Under the pieces are notes generated by a model. It was given only the letters and a program-made list of their open reading frames with translations, did no database searches and had not been told where the DNA came from. A program made the translations under genes and the position numbers. Below are positions 59,171 to 64,000 of a stretch of 64,000 bases of DNA, piece after piece. Location: positions 1 through 64,000 of the forward strand of contig CAJWLO010000012.1 of NCBI GenBank assembly GCA_913043235.1. Direction: 5' to 3'. The stretch is from an uncultured Fidelibacterota bacterium. Its GTDB lineage: Bacteria > Fidelibacterota > Marinisomatia > Marinisomatales > UBA1611. Positions within the stretch are counted from its first letter, which is position 1, and the number at the start of each line of letters is the position of its first letter.

Positions 59171-60612
59171 TCTTTTTTTGCTTCAGGATTCCATTTTGTG
59201 GTGCGTTTTTTTAGTTTCGTCCAAAAATAAATTGAACTTTTTCCAGTAATATCTCCAGCACCAAATCGAGAATCATTCCAACCACCAAAAGAAAAAGGTT
59301 CTTTCGGTACAGGAACTCCAATATTTACACCTACCATTCCGGCGCTTACACGTTTCGTAACATAATCAGATAGGTTACCGTTTTGGGTATAGACACTCGA
59401 TGCATTTCCATAGTTTGAACTATTTTCAATGGCTATAGCCTCATCAATATCATTTGTTCGGATAATTACCAAAACTGGTCCAAATACTTCTTCTTTAGCA
59501 ATTGCCATATCAGGTTTTGCATAATCAATAACAGTTGGGCCAACGTAGTATCCATCTTCTTTGCCTTCTACGATTACACCACGGCCATCAACTAAAACTT
59601 TAGCACCCGCTTTTTCTGCATCACTAATATATTTTTCGATTCTACTTTTTGATTCTTTTGAAATTACTGCACCTAGATTTTTCCCGGGAATCACTGTTAA
59701 TGCTTTCTCGCAAATTTTTTCAATAATTGATTGTGTATCACCAACTGCAACCATCGCTGAAGCTGCCATACATCTTTGACCAGCACATCCTGACATTGAA
59801 TTTATAATATCATTAGCAGCCATATCTTTATGAGCATCAGGCAATAAAATTAAATGATTCTTGGCACCGCCCAATGATATACATCTTTTTAAGGATGCAG
59901 TTGCGCTTCTATATACAATTTTTGCTACTTTAGTTGAACCAACAAAAGTGAGTGCCTTAATACTCTTATGATTACACATGGCTTCAACAATATTCTTATC
60001 ACCATTTATTATATTAAATACTCCATTTGGCAATCCCGCCTCTGTTAATAATTTTGCAATTAGGGTTGCACCTAAAGGTGTTTTTTCAGAAGGTTTTAAG
60101 ATCATTGTATTGCCTAATACAATTGAATTAAGAATGGTCCAAAGAGGAACCATAATGGGAAAATTAAATGGTGTAATTGATCCAACTACTCCAAGAGGAT
60201 AGTGCGAAGATCGACATTCTACACCCTTACTGACTACTTGAATTTCATCGTTGATGATTTGTGGCATGGAAGAAGCAAATTCTGCAAGTTCAATACCGTT
60301 CATTACTTCAGCTCTTGCTTCCACTATCGTTTTACCATTTTCCTCTCTAATAGCTACAGCCAAATCATCAATATTTTTTTGTAATAAATCTCGAAATTTA
60401 TAAAAAATTTTAGCCCGATCTTTTAATACAATCTGAGACCATGATTTAAATGCATTTTGCGCAGAGGAAACAATTTTATCTAATTCATCAGCGTTCGATA
60501 AATTAACCTCTGAAATTTTTTTACCATTGATAGGGCTCCAAACATCAAGTTTGTTACTGGAGGAATCGGAAAACTTTCCATCGACAAAATTGTTTACAGA
60601 AGAGATATTCAA
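59158..60612 (-). CDS. mmsA: CoA-acylating methylmalonate/malonate-semialdehyde dehydrogenase
   Basis: VVGSITPFNFPIMVPLWTI; LGGAKNHLILLPDA; GCAGQRCMAASAMVAVGD. Confidence 0.9.
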   Translation of the reverse strand: MNISSVNNFVDGKFSDSSSNKLDVWSPINGKKISEVNLSNADELDKIVSSAQNAFKSWSQIVLKDRAKIFYKFRDLLQKNIDDLAVAIREENGKTIVEARAEVMNGIELAEFASSMPQIINDEIQVVSKGVECRSSHYPLGVVGSITPFNFPIMVPLWTILNSIVLGNTMILKPSEKTPLGATLIAKLLTEAGLPNGVFNIINGDKNIVEAMCNHKSIKALTFVGSTKVAKIVYRSATASLKRCISLGGAKNHLILLPDAHKDMAANDIINSMSGCAGQRCMAASAMVAVGDTQSIIEKICEKALTVIPGKNLGAVISKESKSRIEKYISDAEKAGAKVLVDGRGVIVEGKEDGYYVGPTVIDYAKPDMAIAKEEVFGPVLVIIRTNDIDEAIAIENSSNYGNASSVYTQNGNLSDYVTKRVSAGMVGVNIGVPVPKEPFSFGGWNDSRFGAGDITGKSSIYFWTKLKKRTTKWNPEAKKDWMT

Positions 60613-60753
60613 TTTAATTAAACTTTCTGAGTTTCAGTTTTTTTAACAACTAATTATAATCATTAGTTAAAACTTTTGGTAGGTTTTTGTGAAAAAACAA
60701 ATGATGTTATCAATAATATTTTGCAAAGACTCTTCATTTTTAGGCTCTCTATT

Positions 60754-61929
60754 TTAATCAATTTGATTATATTTTTTTAGGACATCAATTAGTTTATCAT
60801 GAGGAAGGGCATAGGCCTTATTTCCATTAATTCCCTCCATAGTCTCAGCAGCAATTAAGGCATTAATAATTGATTCTTCAACGGCCTGTGCTGTTGCTTC
60901 AAATAATGGAGTAATTTGATCATTTGGTAATGTTTTTACCGTTTGGATTCTTTTTCTATTAAATGCTTTATTATTTTCGGTAGAAAAAGCTAAAAATATG
61001 TCTCCTGAACCATTTGAGCCCCTGCCACCTACCAATCCAATACCCAAAGGAACCCTATGGACAATTCTTTTTAATTGATGAGGAAGTAATGGTGCATCCG
61101 TGGCAACAATAACTATAATTGATCCATCTCCTTCTTTTCGAGTATTACTTGGCGGCGCTTTGAAGATTATACCGGGAGTATCTGCTAATTCTCTGCCTAC
61201 GGGTACTCCACTTATAGTAAGATTTTTTTTGCTTCCAAAATTGGATTGGACCAAAACACCAAGAATATATTTTTTATTATTTATTTTAACCACTCTTGAT
61301 GACGTACCTATTCCACCTTTAAACCCCAGGGTGAGCATTCCGGTCCCTCCGCCGACATTTCCTTCTGTTACTGGGCCGGATTTTGCATTTTTGATAGCCT
61401 CCAATACATGTTTTTCAGTTACGTGAAAACCATAGATATCATTTAAAAACCCATCATAGGTTTCTCCAACTACTGGGTATGTATACCACCAATCATCATT
61501 ACCATACCAATTATAATCAACAAACCATTTAAGCACCGCATCTCTTACAATGCCAACACTGTTTGTATTTGTTATCATTATTGGTGTTTCTAAAAATCCT
61601 GATTCCGTAACCCAAGTGGTTCCTGTCATTTCACCATTTCCATTCAAGCTATACCAATTTGCATAAACGGGACTAAACTGTTTTCCTCTAGGGAAAATTG
61701 CTGTAACACCTGTTCGGACTGGACCTTCACCTAAAATATTTTTACCTTTTCCTGAAATAATTGTACTGTGACCAACTTCAATACCCTTTACATCGGTTAT
61801 TGCATTTAGTTTACCAGGAGTACCATAAAAATTTACCCCCAAGTCTCTTGCGCGTGGTTTTTGTGAAAATACAAATGAAGTAATTAATAATATTTTTAAA
61901 AGATTTTTGATCTTATTTTTTTTTATCAT
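60754..61929 (-). CDS. P1 family peptidase (DmpA/BapA-like aminopeptidase)
   Basis: ARDLGVNFYGTPGKLNAITDVKGIEVGHSTI; GTSSRVV; VPLGIGLVGGRGSNGSGDIFLAFST. Confidence 0.92.
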   Translation of the reverse strand: MIKKNKIKNLLKILLITSFVFSQKPRARDLGVNFYGTPGKLNAITDVKGIEVGHSTIISGKGKNILGEGPVRTGVTAIFPRGKQFSPVYANWYSLNGNGEMTGTTWVTESGFLETPIMITNTNSVGIVRDAVLKWFVDYNWYGNDDWWYTYPVVGETYDGFLNDIYGFHVTEKHVLEAIKNAKSGPVTEGNVGGGTGMLTLGFKGGIGTSSRVVKINNKKYILGVLVQSNFGSKKNLTISGVPVGRELADTPGIIFKAPPSNTRKEGDGSIIVIVATDAPLLPHQLKRIVHRVPLGIGLVGGRGSNGSGDIFLAFSTENNKAFNRKRIQTVKTLPNDQITPLFEATAQAVEESIINALIAAETMEGINGNKAYALPHDKLIDVLKKYNQID

Positions 61930-62023
61930 CTTTATTTTCTCCAGATGTAAAATAATGGAAAAACTACCCCCTCTCTGATGAAAATTATATCAACCTTTAT
62001 AAATACAGGATTTCGGTAAATAT

Positions 62024-62917
62024 TTATAAACTTTGATATTTTTCCAATACAGGGGCCGTTCCTACCATACTTGCTCTCCATAATAAACGTGCATCATTTT
62101 CTCCTGTAGCTATTTTTTGTGGAGTTGCTTTATGCAAGGTGCAGTAAGCATCCCAAGCAACAACCTCTCCCTTTTTTATATCAACGGTTGTTCTAAACTG
62201 AGGCTTTAATGCATGTTTTTTTAATTCATCTAATAAATTTATTGCTTCATTTTCCGGCATACCAACTATTCCAAATGAACTTCCTGCTATTCCATATAGT
62301 GCTTTTCTTTTTGTTACGGGGTGCGTCTTTACCAATGGTTGGTATACGTTTTGAATCTTCTTTTTTTGCTCTTCCGTGAGTTTTTCCGCCGAATATTGAG
62401 AATTTTCATCCATATCTGAGCGGTTTCCATAATGATGAATTACTTTTAATGATTCAAATTCCTTTTTTTCTACATCTGTAAGTGCATCATACGCTGCATA
62501 CGTACTGGAAAAATGCGTTGGGCATCCTTCTGTTGGCCATTTTTTACCATAAACGACTGTTGCGGTATTTGGAGGATCTTCGTAAGCTACATCCGTATGC
62601 CAAAATGCTGCCCCTTCATATATTCCTATTGGTTGATCATTCTCCATGATATTAGATAAAAGAAGAATTCCTGGATGGCCTTTAAATCGCAAATGATCAA
62701 GGAAATGCGGTTTTATTTCACCGAACATTTCTGCAGATCTTTCAAATTCTTTAAGTTTGAGCTTTTGTCCCGGTATCCGAATTAATCCGTTTTCATGAAA
62801 AGTCAAAATAACTTTTCGGATTTCATCTTTTGATAACACTTTTGAAAGATCTAGGTTATTTATCTCTTTTCCAAAAGCTCCATCTAAATTAATTATATTC
62901 ATAATCCTAACTATCAA
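62024..62917 (-). CDS. TauD/TfdA family Fe(II)/2-oxoglutarate dioxygenase
   Basis: AAFWHTDVAYEDPPN (HxD), GEVVAWDAYCTLHKA distal His. Confidence 0.87.
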   Translation of the reverse strand: MIVRIMNIINLDGAFGKEINNLDLSKVLSKDEIRKVILTFHENGLIRIPGQKLKLKEFERSAEMFGEIKPHFLDHLRFKGHPGILLLSNIMENDQPIGIYEGAAFWHTDVAYEDPPNTATVVYGKKWPTEGCPTHFSSTYAAYDALTDVEKKEFESLKVIHHYGNRSDMDENSQYSAEKLTEEQKKKIQNVYQPLVKTHPVTKRKALYGIAGSSFGIVGMPENEAINLLDELKKHALKPQFRTTVDIKKGEVVAWDAYCTLHKATPQKIATGENDARLLWRASMVGTAPVLEKYQSL

Positions 62918-62922
62918 TAAGA

Positions 62923-64000
62923 TTAAGTAAAATCTGAAGCACCTGTCAAGATACTATAAATAATATATAATATTGCCGCTGGAGTCACAAACTTTATTAA
63001 GAACATAAAAATAGTATAAATTTTATTGTCCTTATTACCGAACAAAAACTTTTTCATTTCATTTTTTCCAATATTTCTTGGTAGAAACCACCCAAAAAAT
63101 AAAGTAGTTAATAAACCAGTTAAGGGTAATAACCAATTTGCTACCGCATGATCAGCTATAGTCATAAATCCCATTTTACCTCTGAATATGATTTGATTTA
63201 ATTCATAAAGAATACCAGAATGTGAATTCCCAAAAGGATTAAAATTTGAAAACCCATTTTGTGAATTCAAAGATAGCACGACCATAATCGTTATTATAAA
63301 AATTGAAATAGCTGAAATAAAAGTAGCTTTCTTTCTTGAAAAATTAAATTGGTCAATTAATAATGCTACTACAACCTCAAGTAAAGAAATAGTGGATGAA
63401 AATGCTCCGAATACAATAAGGAGATAAAAAACTGGACCTAGAAGTTTACCCCATGAAATTTCAGTATAGAATAGAGGCGGTAGTGTTGTAAAAAGCATTC
63501 CGGTTGTACTGCTAGAAATTCCAGATTCTATCTGTGGAAAAGTAAATATTATGGTATACATTATAATTGATGCAATTAATGCAACAAAGGTATCCATAGA
63601 TACAATTATTATAGCATTATTAAATATTTTTGAATGTTTTTTTAGATATGATCCATATGTAATCATAACACCCATCCCTAATGAAAGAGAAAAAAAAGCT
63701 TGACCCATGGCTTCCAATATTGATTCTATTTTTAAATTTGAAAAACGAGGTTCAAAAATAAATTTAAAGGCATGGGCTGATCCCTCCATTCCAAAAGTAT
63801 ACAATAATAATGTCACTAAAAGAATGAATAAAGCTGGCATTAATAACCTATTCGCTTTTTCTATTCCCCCTGATATTCCCCTCATTACAATAGTAGCGGT
63901 AGCTATACTAAAGAGTAAACTAAGTATCAATTGTAATACACTATTCTCCAGAAAAATATTGAAATGGTTTTCAATAGGAGTATATCCAAATAAAGACCAA
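62923..64000 (-). CDS. Neurotransmitter:sodium symporter (SNF) family transporter, N-terminus beyond window
   Basis: GMEGSAHAFKFIFEPRFSNLKIESILEAMGQAFFSLSLGMGVMITYGSYL; frame stays open to base 64000 (WSLFGYTPIENHFNIFLENSVLQLILSLL...). Confidence 0.9.
   Translation of the reverse strand, partial: WSLFGYTPIENHFNIFLENSVLQLILSLLFSIATATIVMRGISGGIEKANRLLMPALFILLVTLLLYTFGMEGSAHAFKFIFEPRFSNLKIESILEAMGQAFFSLSLGMGVMITYGSYLKKHSKIFNNAIIIVSMDTFVALIASIIMYTIIFTFPQIESGISSSTTGMLFTTLPPLFYTEISWGKLLGPVFYLLIVFGAFSSTISLLEVVVALLIDQFNFSRKKATFISAISIFIITIMVVLSLNSQNGFSNFNPFGNSHSGILYELNQIIFRGKMGFMTIADHAVANWLLPLTGLLTTLFFGWFLPRNIGKNEMKKFLFGNKDNKIYTIFMFLIKFVTPAAILYIIYSILTGASDFT

Overview
64 kb bacterial window. The T9SS-type C-terminal sorting domain, TonB receptor with carboxypeptidase-like N-terminus, and many secreted peptidases suggest an FCB-group, possibly Marinimicrobia-like, genome; this is inference only. 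Positions ~1-8.4 kb look like an accessory island. It holds a partial type I RM methylase (HsdM), an orphan zinc-ribbon protein, then an array of unrelated one- or two-gene units. A recurring intergenic element (6 copies: about 1299-1345, 1698-1732, 2943-3008, 4747-4779, 5136-5190, 7415-7447; core TTACCCTACAATGTGTGGG, often joined to a CCCCA..TGGGG terminator hairpin) sits at every junction. The array resembles an integron/CALIN-like cassette array with atypical recombination sites and no integrase in view. It includes a GC-rich S9 peptidase whose lipoprotein leader is AT-rich. From ~8.5 kb the window is mostly conserved chromosome: S9/M48/M28/M20/M24/P1 peptidases, MnmH, a VPS10/sialidase-like protein, a hydroxyproline catabolic cluster, amidohydrolases, Na+-coupled transporters, a His-rich lipoprotein plus TonB receptor locus, and a probable D-/beta-amino-acid catabolic cluster (50.8-64 kb). 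No tRNA, rRNA or CRISPR was recognised. All calls come from reading the sequence and supplied ORFs; no database search was run.
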